From NCBI GenBank assembly GCA_018830925.1, contig JAHJRK010000088.1:1-6032 (forward strand): 6,032 nucleotides of DNA, in the 5' to 3' direction. The notes beneath the pieces are model-generated. The model was not told where the DNA came from. It saw only the letters and a list, made by a program, of their open reading frames with translations, and made no database searches. Origin of the DNA: Pseudomonadota bacterium. GTDB taxonomy: Bacteria > Desulfobacterota > Desulfobacteria > Desulfobacterales > RPRI01. Positions 1 to 5,905 of this stretch are shown here, in pieces; position 1 is the first letter of the stretch; each line of letters opens with the position of its first letter. Position numbers and translations under genes: made by a program.

Positions 1-1116
1 AGCAACACTCCTGAAACTGGAATCGTTGACTTGCGGAATTCCATTGATGAAATCGATTGTAATATACTGGAGTTGATAAATAGACGGCTTCTTCTTGCAA
101 AAGAGATTGGCCGGGTAAAAGAGAGAGAAGGAAACAAGGTTTTTGATATTGCCCGCGAGAGCAATCTGATTCAAAGACTCAACAGTCTCAATAATGGACC
201 ATTGAGCAACAGCGCGCTGCATCACATATTTGCGGAGATAATTGCGGCGTCACGTGAAATCCAGAAGAATCATTCGGTTGCCTATCTTGGTCCTGAAGCC
301 ACTTTTACACATATAGCTGCCATAAATTACTTCGGACAGTCTGTCAATTATGTTCCGCAGATGACAATACGCGACATATTCTGCGAGGTGGAGAAGGAAG
401 CCTGCCACTATGGGGTTGTTCCTGTTGAGAACTCCATTGAAGGTTCGGTTAACTATACTCTCGATCTTTTTTTTGAATCGGATTTAAAAATATGCGCTGA
501 ATTATATCATCCTATATCCCACGATCTTCTGTCAAAGACTGATACACCGGGTGAAATAGAAATAATTTATTCACATCCTCAGGCCTTTGCCCAGTGCAGG
601 AAATGGATACAGAAGAAGCTTCCAGAAGCTGTTCTTGTGGAATGTGACAGCACCGCTCATGCCGCACAGAAAGCTTCGGATGATCCAAAATCAGCCGCAA
701 TTGCAAGCAGCAAAGCAGCGCACATCTATAATCTTCAGGTAGCGGCATCAAAAATTGAAGATATATCACGGAACACTACGCGCTTTCTTGTTATTGGAAA
801 AGATGATATAAAGAGAACTGGTTCCGATAAAACTTCCATCATGTTCGTGACATCTCATGTTCCGGGAGCATTGTACAAGGCATTAAAACCGGTTGCCGAA
901 GCAGGGATAAACATGGTTAAGCTTGAGTCAAGGCCCACAAAGCATGAAAACTGGAGTTATTTTTTCTTCGTTGATCTTGAAGGGCATGTTGAAGACAAGA
1001 TTGTTGCCGGGACAATAAATAAAATGAAAAAACTTTGTCTTTTCTTAAAATGCCTTGGATCATACCCGCTGGCAAGTGAAGGCATATACGGATCGTTTAA
1101 GAAAGCAGGCCGGTAA
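1..1116 (+). CDS. pheA: Bifunctional chorismate mutase / prephenate dehydratase (P-protein), 5' end outside window
   Basis: This cytoplasmic enzyme converts chorismate to prephenate and then to phenylpyruvate, the committed route to phenylalanine. Numbering from the TTG at 31, residues 1-80 form an AroQ-type chorismate mutase. Equivalents of the E. coli active-site residues are visible: R2, R19, K30, D39, R42, E43, S74 and Q78. Residues about 82-260 are prephenate dehydratase, with YLGPEATFTH, VPVENSIEG (from 130), HPQ (182-184) and the catalytic TRF motif (250-252). From about 267 an ACT domain follows, with GALY (279-282) and ESRP (299-302), the phenylalanine-sensing motifs, so feedback inhibition by phenylalanine is expected. 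The frame is open from base 1 (codons SNTPETGIVD precede the TTG), the TTG has no clear ribosome binding site, and the LR..ID motif normally lies several residues inside the protein. The true start is therefore probably just upstream of the window. The TAA at 1114-1116 is 9 nt before aroE, implying co-transcription. Confidence 0.97.
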   Translation, partial: SNTPETGIVDLRNSIDEIDCNILELINRRLLLAKEIGRVKEREGNKVFDIARESNLIQRLNSLNNGPLSNSALHHIFAEIIAASREIQKNHSVAYLGPEATFTHIAAINYFGQSVNYVPQMTIRDIFCEVEKEACHYGVVPVENSIEGSVNYTLDLFFESDLKICAELYHPISHDLLSKTDTPGEIEIIYSHPQAFAQCRKWIQKKLPEAVLVECDSTAHAAQKASDDPKSAAIASSKAAHIYNLQVAASKIEDISRNTTRFLVIGKDDIKRTGSDKTSIMFVTSHVPGALYKALKPVAEAGINMVKLESRPTKHENWSYFFFVDLEGHVEDKIVAGTINKMKKLCLFLKCLGSYPLASEGIYGSFKKAGR

Positions 1117-1120
1117 AGGG
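1115..1120 (+). promoter_or_regulatory. Ribosome binding site of aroE
   Basis: AAAGGG overlaps the pheA stop codon and lies 5 nt before the aroE ATG. It supports 1126 as the start and suggests that ribosomes finishing pheA can reload on aroE. Confidence 0.55.
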
Positions 1121-1125
1121 ATAAA

Positions 1126-1935
1126 ATGATATTCGACACAAATACTTCGGTTTATGCAGTCTTTGGTGATCCGGTGTCCCATTCCTTAAGTCCCGTTATG
1201 CATAACAGAGCATTTGAATCTACCGGTTACAAAGGCGTCTATCTCGCCTTTGGCGTGAAAAATATAAAAAATGCCCTTATCTCGGTAATAACTCTCGGCA
1301 TAAAAGGAGCAAGCATAACAATTCCGCACAAGATGGAAGTAATGAAGTATCTGGATAAAGCGGACGATGTTGCTTTACAAATAGGTGCGGTAAATACGAT
1401 AATAAATATTGACGGGTGCCTTAAGGGATATAATTCCGACGGACTTGGCGCGGTAAAAGCTTTGTCTGAAAAGACGGTGATCAAAGGGAAGAACATTGCA
1501 ATCATCGGGGCCGGCGGAGCTGCTCGTGCTGTAGGATTCTGTATAATGAAAGAAGGCGGGAGAATAACTGTCATAAACCGGAGCACGGAAAAAGGGGAAC
1601 GGCTTGCGGGAGATCTTTCCTCGGATTTTCGTCCGTTAAACGATATTGGTAAAATGAAATTCGATATTTTAATCAATACGACTCCTGTCGGAATGACGCC
1701 TCATACGGATGTAATGCCGATAGAAAGAAGATATATTGAAAAGGGTATGGTCGTTATGGATATCGTCTATAATCCGCTGAAAACCCGATTGTTGAAAGAA
1801 GCTAAAATGGCAGGTTGCGTTACGATCGATGGTGTTTCCATGTTCGTTCACCAGGGGGCATTCCAGTTTGAATTATGGACCGGAATAAAAGCTCCGGTCG
1901 ATGTTATGAAAAATGCCGTTATGAATGCTCTTTAA
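1126..1935 (+). CDS. aroE: Shikimate dehydrogenase (NADP+)
   Basis: AroE reduces 3-dehydroshikimate to shikimate with NADPH. The 269-residue length is normal for the family. The N-terminal substrate domain has FGDPVSHSLSP with the shikimate-binding serines S20 and S22, then SITIPHK with T65 and the catalytic lysine K69, N90 in AVNTI and the catalytic aspartate D105 in GYNSDG. The Rossmann domain has GAGGAA (128-133) followed by VINRS, the usual NADP-type loop (NRS here where NRT is commoner). Then come NTTPVGM, Y215 in VYNP, and the C-terminal GVSMFVHQ (236-243) with FELWTG. The ATG at 1126 is preceded by AAAGGG at 1115-1120, 5 nt away, and lies 9 nt after the pheA stop. It is probably translated from the same message as pheA. 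The family also includes quinate/shikimate dehydrogenases, but the setting among shikimate-pathway genes makes AroE the firm choice. Confidence 0.97.
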   Translation: MIFDTNTSVYAVFGDPVSHSLSPVMHNRAFESTGYKGVYLAFGVKNIKNALISVITLGIKGASITIPHKMEVMKYLDKADDVALQIGAVNTIINIDGCLKGYNSDGLGAVKALSEKTVIKGKNIAIIGAGGAARAVGFCIMKEGGRITVINRSTEKGERLAGDLSSDFRPLNDIGKMKFDILINTTPVGMTPHTDVMPIERRYIEKGMVVMDIVYNPLKTRLLKEAKMAGCVTIDGVSMFVHQGAFQFELWTGIKAPVDVMKNAVMNAL

Positions 1936-1937
1936 TC

Positions 1938-1956
1938 TACAATAATTTTTATTGTA
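1938..1956 (+). other. AT-rich hairpin just after aroE (weak terminator candidate)
   Basis: A perfect 8-bp stem, TACAATAA (1938-1945) with TTATTGTA (1949-1956), closes a 3-nt TTT loop starting 2 nt after the aroE stop. A run of six T lies at 1967-1972, 10 nt past the stem. The stem has only one G-C pair and the T run is not adjacent, so it is at best a weak or partial terminator. It could equally be an mRNA 3'-end or processing structure. Confidence 0.35.
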
Positions 1957-2008
1957 TGAGGATTTCTTTTTTAGATACAGATGAACACAGAATTTTACTC
2001 TGAAGACA

Positions 2009-2076
2009 GTAGCCTGTCAGGTTGTCCGCCACGCTGATTGGCGGATTAGCTAACAGCCTACACACTAACGGGCTAT
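2009..2076. repeat. Nested three-tier inverted repeat
   Basis: Three stems nest around one loop. The outer stem is TAGCCTGT (2010-2017) with ACGGGCTA (2068-2075), with one G-T wobble; a further wobble pair at 2009/2076 extends it. The middle stem is AGGTTGT (2019-2025) with ACAGCCT (2053-2059), one wobble. The inner stem is CCGCCA (2026-2031) with TGGCGG (2039-2044), around the loop CGCTGAT. The left arm is almost continuous, while the right arm carries two 8-nt unpaired segments (2045-2052 and 2060-2067). The segment is richer in G and C than its surroundings. It may be a small mobile or dispersed element, or a structured leader for aroA. Confidence 0.6.
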
Positions 2077-2126
2077 CTATCTGCGGATATTAGTGAAAAA
2101 TGGCGTCATAATTTAATAAAATAAAA

Positions 2127-2132
2127 TATTAT
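2127..2132 (+). promoter_or_regulatory. Possible -10 element directly before aroA
   Basis: TATTAT lies 6 nt before the aroA ATG, in a run of almost pure A and T. A -10 here would place the transcription start at or very near the ATG, giving a leaderless message, which would fit the missing ribosome binding site. No convincing -35 hexamer is seen 16-19 nt upstream, and AT-rich DNA produces such hexamers by chance. Confidence 0.2.
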
Positions 2133-2138
2133 ACAGAT

Positions 2139-3398
2139 ATGGTCGAAATAATTCCAAGAATAATTAATCAGTGCCAAGTAAATGTGCCGGGGTCAAAGAG
2201 CTATACACACAGACTTCTGATTGCCTCGGCATTATCGGATGGAATATGCACGTTAAAGAACTGCCTCAGAAGTGAAGATACTCTCCTTACTCTTGAAGCT
2301 TTGCGGAAAATGGATGTCAGGATTGATGATATTAAAACGGAAATTATGGTTCACGGTAATAAGGGGGCTCTTAAAGCCTGCCATGAACCGGTATTTCTCG
2401 GCAATTCTGGCACATCCATGCGCCTGCTGACCGGAGTTGCCGCTCTTGGTAAAGGCGAATATACGCTGACAGGGACAAGCCGCATGTCTGAGCGTCCGAT
2501 TGAGGATCTTCTTGATGGTTTAAGCAGTCTTGGAGTTTATGCCCGATCGGTTAAAAATAACGGATGTCCGCCGGTTGTGATAAAAGGCGGAAAAATAAAG
2601 GGAGGCCGGATTGAGCTGAAATGCAATTTAAGCAGCCAGTTCCTTTCATCTATTCTTTTGATTGCTCCATACACGGAGAGAGGTGTAGAAATAGAAGTTA
2701 TTGAAGGCCCTGTATCAAAACCGTATATAGATATGACAATTGATATAATGGCAAAGTTTGGTGTAGATATAAAACGTGATGGATATTTAAAATTCGGTGT
2801 TGAAGGGCGCAGGTGCTACAGGGCCGGGAATTATTGTGTTGAGCCGGATTGCTCGCAGGCAGGATATTTCTGGGCTGCTGCCGCCGTTACGGGATCGGAA
2901 ATTAAGGTAAAAGGGATCACAAAGGAATCGCGCCAGGGGGATATAAAACTTACTGAGTTGTTTGAGAGGATGGGTTGTGAAATAGCATTTGAAAAAGACG
3001 GTATTTCAGTAAAGGGAGGATCTCTTTCGGGAATCGAGGCTGATATGTCGGATATGCCCGACATGGTTCCAACCCTTGCTGTAGTTGCATCTTTTGCGAA
3101 AGGAACCACTGTTATGAAGAATGTCGGCCATCTGAAAGCAAAAGAGAGCGATCGTTTATCTGCCGTTGTAAATGAACTTTCAAAAACAGGTATAGAGGCA
3201 AATTGTACCGGAACAGATCTCGTAGTTAAAGGCGGAACCCCCCGAGGTGCTGAGATTGACACATACAACGATCATAGAATTGCCATGAGTTTTGCCGTTG
3301 CAGGCCTCAGGATACCCGGTATTTTTATAAAAGATGAAAAATGTGTTGAAAAGTCATTTCCGGATTTCTGGAATGTTCTTGGGACACTTGGCCGGTAA
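2139..3398 (+). CDS. aroA: 3-phosphoshikimate 1-carboxyvinyltransferase (EPSP synthase)
   Basis: AroA joins phosphoenolpyruvate to shikimate 3-phosphate, giving EPSP. The 419-residue length fits the family and the two-domain motifs run in order. They are VPGSKSYTHR (K20, S21, R25), LGNSGTSMRLL (87-97, G91 and R95), SERP with R119, SSQFLSS (from 165), PYID, the PDCSQA segment, catalytic D308 in MPDMVPT, KESDR (K335, E336, R339), NDHR with R380, and EKSFPDF with K405. These match the E. coli active-site set with an offset of 2 to 6 residues. Leucine (L96) occupies the position of E. coli Pro101. The start is fixed by a stop at 2109-2111 with no other usable start between, and by the normal N-terminus. 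No Shine-Dalgarno sequence precedes the ATG. The gene sits between two repeat-bearing gaps, unlike its closely packed neighbours, and may be partly independently expressed. Confidence 0.97.
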   Translation: MVEIIPRIINQCQVNVPGSKSYTHRLLIASALSDGICTLKNCLRSEDTLLTLEALRKMDVRIDDIKTEIMVHGNKGALKACHEPVFLGNSGTSMRLLTGVAALGKGEYTLTGTSRMSERPIEDLLDGLSSLGVYARSVKNNGCPPVVIKGGKIKGGRIELKCNLSSQFLSSILLIAPYTERGVEIEVIEGPVSKPYIDMTIDIMAKFGVDIKRDGYLKFGVEGRRCYRAGNYCVEPDCSQAGYFWAAAAVTGSEIKVKGITKESRQGDIKLTELFERMGCEIAFEKDGISVKGGSLSGIEADMSDMPDMVPTLAVVASFAKGTTVMKNVGHLKAKESDRLSAVVNELSKTGIEANCTGTDLVVKGGTPRGAEIDTYNDHRIAMSFAVAGLRIPGIFIKDEKCVEKSFPDFWNVLGTLGR

Positions 3399-3426
3399 AA
3401 GTGGTACGTTAAAGGCGGATTATAAC

Positions 3427-3453
3427 CACGAAGAACACGAAGCAGACGAAGAA
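3427..3453. repeat. Degenerate 9-nt tandem repeat, dispersed-element type
   Basis: Three consecutive 9-mers occur between aroA and aroK: CACGAAGAA (3427-3435), CACGAAGCA (3436-3444) and GACGAAGAA (3445-3453), preceded by ATAAC. The motif AACCACGAAGAACACGAAG is, from memory, a recurrent intergenic sequence in Deltaproteobacteria and some other phyla. The copy lies entirely between genes, ending about 20 nt before the aroK ribosome binding site. Confidence 0.65.
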
Positions 3454-3471
3454 GCAAAATTAATTCCGGGC

Positions 3472-3475
3472 GGAG
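3472..3475 (+). promoter_or_regulatory. Ribosome binding site of aroK, deciding the start
   Basis: GGAG at 3472-3475 lies 4 nt before the ATG at 3480 but only 1 nt before the in-frame TTG at 3477. The spacing favours the ATG. Confidence 0.5.
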
Positions 3476-3479
3476 ATTG

Positions 3480-4010
3480 ATGAACGTATATCTTATTGGA
3501 TACCGGTGCACCGGGAAGAGTTCGGTTGGAAAGCTCCTTGCAGCAAATCTGGGTATGAAATTCACAGACACCGATGTCGAACTTGTAAACCGCACCCAAC
3601 AATCAATCTCTGAAATTGTTGAAACGTCAGGATGGGACGAATTCCGGAGAATTGAGAAAAATATCATCAGGGAGATCTCTGCGCTCGAAAAGCATGTTAT
3701 TGCTACAGGCGGAGGAGCGGTTCTTGACGGCGATAATGCCATATATATGAAGAAAACAGGAATTGTTGTCTGGCTCAGGGCAACACCCTTGACAATAAGA
3801 GAAAGAATAATAAAAGATACCGGAACAAAGGAGTTCAGACCTTCTCTTACCGCAAAAGGAACTTTTGAAGAGATTGATGAAATATTATTGATCCGCAACC
3901 GCTTTTATGAAGAGGCGATGGATTTTTATATTGATACGGATTATCTTGATATAAGTGAAATATGTCGTGATATTATTAAACTGATTGAAACTGTAAAGGA
4001 AAAACAATAA
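3480..4010 (+). CDS. aroK: Shikimate kinase
   Basis: This enzyme phosphorylates shikimate with ATP to shikimate 3-phosphate, the AroA substrate. Starting at the ATG it has 176 residues, the usual size. The P-loop is GYRCTGKSS (7-15), with K13. The shikimate-binding residues are D32 in TDTD, R56 in FRRIE and GGG (77-79). The lid region carries FRPSLT with R120, and R139/R141 in IRNRFYEEA matches the conserved C-terminal arginine area. C10 stands where most family members have the middle glycine of the P-loop (GxxGxGK); the general GxxxxGK[ST] pattern is intact, so activity is expected. The TTG at 3477 is a possible but less likely start. The stop TAA overlaps the aroC ATG by one base, so the two are translationally coupled. 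aroK and aroL cannot be told apart from the sequence alone; aroK is used as the general symbol. Confidence 0.95.
   Translation: MNVYLIGYRCTGKSSVGKLLAANLGMKFTDTDVELVNRTQQSISEIVETSGWDEFRRIEKNIIREISALEKHVIATGGGAVLDGDNAIYMKKTGIVVWLRATPLTIRERIIKDTGTKEFRPSLTAKGTFEEIDEILLIRNRFYEEAMDFYIDTDYLDISEICRDIIKLIETVKEKQ
3995..4000 (+). promoter_or_regulatory. Ribosome binding site of aroC
   Basis: AAAGGA within the last codons of aroK lies 9 nt before the aroC ATG at 4010 and supports that start. Confidence 0.6.
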
Positions 4011-5065
4011 TGCCCGGAAACTCATTCGGAACATTGTTCAGAATAACAACCTGGGGAGAATCGCACGGAGAAGCGGTTGGTGTTGTTATAGACGGCTGTC
4101 CTCCCGGAATACCGCTTGATGAAAAGATTGTTCAGGATATGCTGGAGAGTCGAAAACCGGGTGGTTCGGCAGCAAGCACTTCAAGAAAGGAACCGGACAA
4201 GGCAATCATCATGTCGGGCGTTTTTAACGGGAGAACAACCGGGACACCCGTCATGATCATGGTAAAGAACAGTGATGCTCACCCGGAAGCGTACAAAAAA
4301 TATGCGGATATTTTCAGGCCAGGGCATGGCGATATAACTTACCAGGCAAAATATGGAATAAGGGACTGGAGGGGCGGCGGAAGAGCTTCGGCAAGGGAGA
4401 CGGTTGCAAGGGTGGCTGCCGGTGCGGTCGCAAAGGCACTGCTGGAGCGTGAGAATATAACCGTGTGTGCGTATACAATTGAGCTTGGAGGAATCAAAGC
4501 CAAAGTGCGTGATAATAACGCAGTATCCGGAAACATGTTCTTTTGTCCTGATATAAAGGCTGCTCATAAAATGGAAAAACGGGTAAATGATGTTAAAATA
4601 AAAGGCGACTCCCTCGGAGGCATTGTGGAAATTACGGCAAAGGGTGTTCCCGCCGGCCTTGGTGAGCCTGTTTTCGACAAGCTTGATGCCGATCTTGCGA
4701 AAGGACTGATGAGCATCGGCGCCGTAAAGGGAGTTGAGATCGGAGCCGGTTTTAAAGCCGCATTAATGCAAGGATCCGAAAATAACGACCCTATAACCCC
4801 GGAAGGTTTTTCGACCAATAACTCCGGCGGGATTCTTGCCGGTATATCCAACGGAGACGATATTGTGATTAGGGTTGCAGTCAAGCCGATTCCTTCAATT
4901 GCAATTGAGCAGAAGACTGTTGATCTATCAGGGCGTGAAAGATCCATATCCATAAAAGGACGGCATGACGTATCCGCCATACCGCGGATTAACGTGGTAT
5001 GTGAATCTATGGTAAGTCTTGTTCTGGCCGATCATCTCTTAAGACAGAGGGCCATCGGCAGATGA
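4010..5065 (+). CDS. aroC: Chorismate synthase
   Basis: AroC removes phosphate from EPSP in a trans-1,4-elimination to give chorismate, using reduced FMN as a cofactor without net redox change. The protein has 351 residues, typical of the family. The first signature, GESHGEAVGVVIDGCPPG, contains the active-site H19. RPGHGDITYQAKYG carries H106, followed by GGGRASARETVARVAAGA, the second signature. Further on are LDADLAKGLMSIGAVKGVEIG, TNNSGGILAGISNGDD with AVKPIPS, and the C-terminal GRHDVSAIPR with H319 and catalytic D320, ending ADHLLRQRA. The RHD segment reads DVSAIPR where DPCVVPR is commoner, a mild variation. The start overlaps the aroK stop (TAATG) and the end overlaps tyrA (ATGA), so aroK, aroC and tyrA form one coupled unit. 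Confidence 0.98.
   Translation: MPGNSFGTLFRITTWGESHGEAVGVVIDGCPPGIPLDEKIVQDMLESRKPGGSAASTSRKEPDKAIIMSGVFNGRTTGTPVMIMVKNSDAHPEAYKKYADIFRPGHGDITYQAKYGIRDWRGGGRASARETVARVAAGAVAKALLERENITVCAYTIELGGIKAKVRDNNAVSGNMFFCPDIKAAHKMEKRVNDVKIKGDSLGGIVEITAKGVPAGLGEPVFDKLDADLAKGLMSIGAVKGVEIGAGFKAALMQGSENNDPITPEGFSTNNSGGILAGISNGDDIVIRVAVKPIPSIAIEQKTVDLSGRERSISIKGRHDVSAIPRINVVCESMVSLVLADHLLRQRAIGR
5046..5051 (+). promoter_or_regulatory. Ribosome binding site of tyrA
   Basis: AGAGGG inside the 3' end of aroC lies 10 nt before the tyrA ATG at 5062, which itself overlaps the aroC stop codon in ATGA. Confidence 0.5.
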
Positions 5066-5901
5066 GTAAAGGGATATCAATAGGTATAATCGGCGGGACA
5101 GGATGCATGGGGCAGTGGTTCAGAGATTTCTTTTCTGATGCCGGTCACACAGTACATATTTCAGGAAGAAAAACTGAGCTTACTCCGGCAGATATAGCAA
5201 GGGAATGTGATATCGTCATTCTCAGCCTTCCACTGGATGTCGCGATTGCAGTATCGGAAGAGATCGGCCCTTTGCTGGGTGATGCCCAGCTTCTTATGGA
5301 TTTTTGCTCCCTTAAGGAAAAAATATTGAAAAGCATGACAGGCAGCACTTCCGCCGAAGTGATCGGCACGCATCCCCTCTTCGGCCCTTTTACGGATTCC
5401 ATAAAAGGGCAGAATATAATATTATGTCCCGGCAGGGGGGAACAATGGCTGAAATGGCTTGAAAATGAATATATTTCAAAGGGGGCTTTTGTAACCGTCA
5501 TGGATCCTTCCGTTCATGACAGGCATATGGCTATTGTTCAGGGACTTACTCATTTTCTCACAATTTGCATGGGGCGAACGCTTCAGAAAATGAATATGAA
5601 TGATAATACCGCGCTTTCCTGCTCCACTCCTGTTTTTAAAATTAATTATGACCTTATCGGACGTCTTTTTGCCCAGGACATTGGCCTTTATCAAAATATT
5701 ATAAGCAAGAACATCCATTTTAGTGATGTGCTTGATCTGTTTTTATCAGTTGTTGATGAAGGAAGGGACTCACTTTTATCCGGTCAGGACGAAAAAGGAT
5801 TGCTTTTTCTCGAAAGTGTCCGGGATTTTTTCAAAGACTCCTGCCGGGAATCTCTTAAAGAAAGCAATAAGTTTATAAACGCCCTTTATGGTGAACAGTG
5901 A
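5062..5901 (+). CDS. tyrA: Prephenate dehydrogenase (TyrA family)
   Basis: TyrA oxidatively decarboxylates prephenate to 4-hydroxyphenylpyruvate, the route to tyrosine. The 279-residue protein opens with a Rossmann dinucleotide-binding motif, GIIGGTGCMG (8-17), and strand two ends in ISGRK (33-37). DFCSLKEKI precedes THPLFGP, which holds the conserved H104. HDRH (152-155) and GLTHF with H164 follow, and the helical C-terminal domain includes STPVFKINYDLIGR and AQDIGLYQNI. There is no fused chorismate mutase, which PheA supplies, and no C-terminal ACT domain, so tyrosine control, if any, is not by that route. The lack of an acidic residue after strand two, with R36 and K37 instead, hints at NADP+ use. 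An arogenate-using enzyme cannot be excluded from sequence alone. The ATG overlaps the aroC stop by 4 nt. Confidence 0.93.
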   Translation: MSKGISIGIIGGTGCMGQWFRDFFSDAGHTVHISGRKTELTPADIARECDIVILSLPLDVAIAVSEEIGPLLGDAQLLMDFCSLKEKILKSMTGSTSAEVIGTHPLFGPFTDSIKGQNIILCPGRGEQWLKWLENEYISKGAFVTVMDPSVHDRHMAIVQGLTHFLTICMGRTLQKMNMNDNTALSCSTPVFKINYDLIGRLFAQDIGLYQNIISKNIHFSDVLDLFLSVVDEGRDSLLSGQDEKGLLFLESVRDFFKDSCRESLKESNKFINALYGEQ

Positions 5902-5905
5902 ATAC

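Larger units (their letters stand above)
1936..2138. other. Non-coding gap between aroE and aroA
   Basis: This 203-nt gap is the longest in the window and holds no credible gene. From left to right it contains the AT-rich hairpin, a short stretch reading ACAGATGAACACAG (1977-1990), a nested inverted repeat (2009-2076), ATCTGCGGAT (2079-2088) and a very AT-rich run (about 2108-2138) leading into aroA. The ACAGATGAACACAG and ATCTGCGGAT pieces resemble dispersed intergenic repeats that I recall from Deltaproteobacteria genomes. That link is memory, not a search result. Confidence 0.8.

Noticed and set aside
31..33. TTG as the true start of pheA
   Set aside because: The frame is open to base 1, there is no good ribosome binding site, and the LR..ID motif would begin at residue 1, which is unusually short at the N-terminus.
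1239..1676. Reverse-strand open frame of 145 codons within aroE
   Set aside because: It is antisense to an intact, motif-complete aroE and reads as a low-information shadow. Similar shadows at 2831-3268, 4181-4567, 4564-4980 and 5145-5501 were rejected for the same reason.
1938..1972. Strong intrinsic terminator after aroE
   Set aside because: The stem has one G-C pair and the T run starts 10 nt past it, so it is listed only as a hairpin.
2009..2076. Integron attC site
   Set aside because: The nested hairpin with unpaired bases on one arm resembles attC in shape, but no GTTRRRY / RYYYAAC pair sits at the ends on either strand, and there is no cassette or integrase nearby.
3401..3429. Hairpin GTGGT / ACCAC after aroA
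   Set aside because: Only 5 bp with a 19-nt loop and no T run; within chance expectation.
3477..3479. TTG as the start of aroK
   Set aside because: Only 1 nt separates it from GGAG; the next codon is ATG at a workable spacing and gives the normal N-terminus.
3272..3898. Long reverse-strand open frame of 208 codons across the 3' end of aroA, the gap and aroK
   Set aside because: It lies mostly antisense to well-supported aroA and aroK, crosses the tandem repeat, and shows no recognisable domain.
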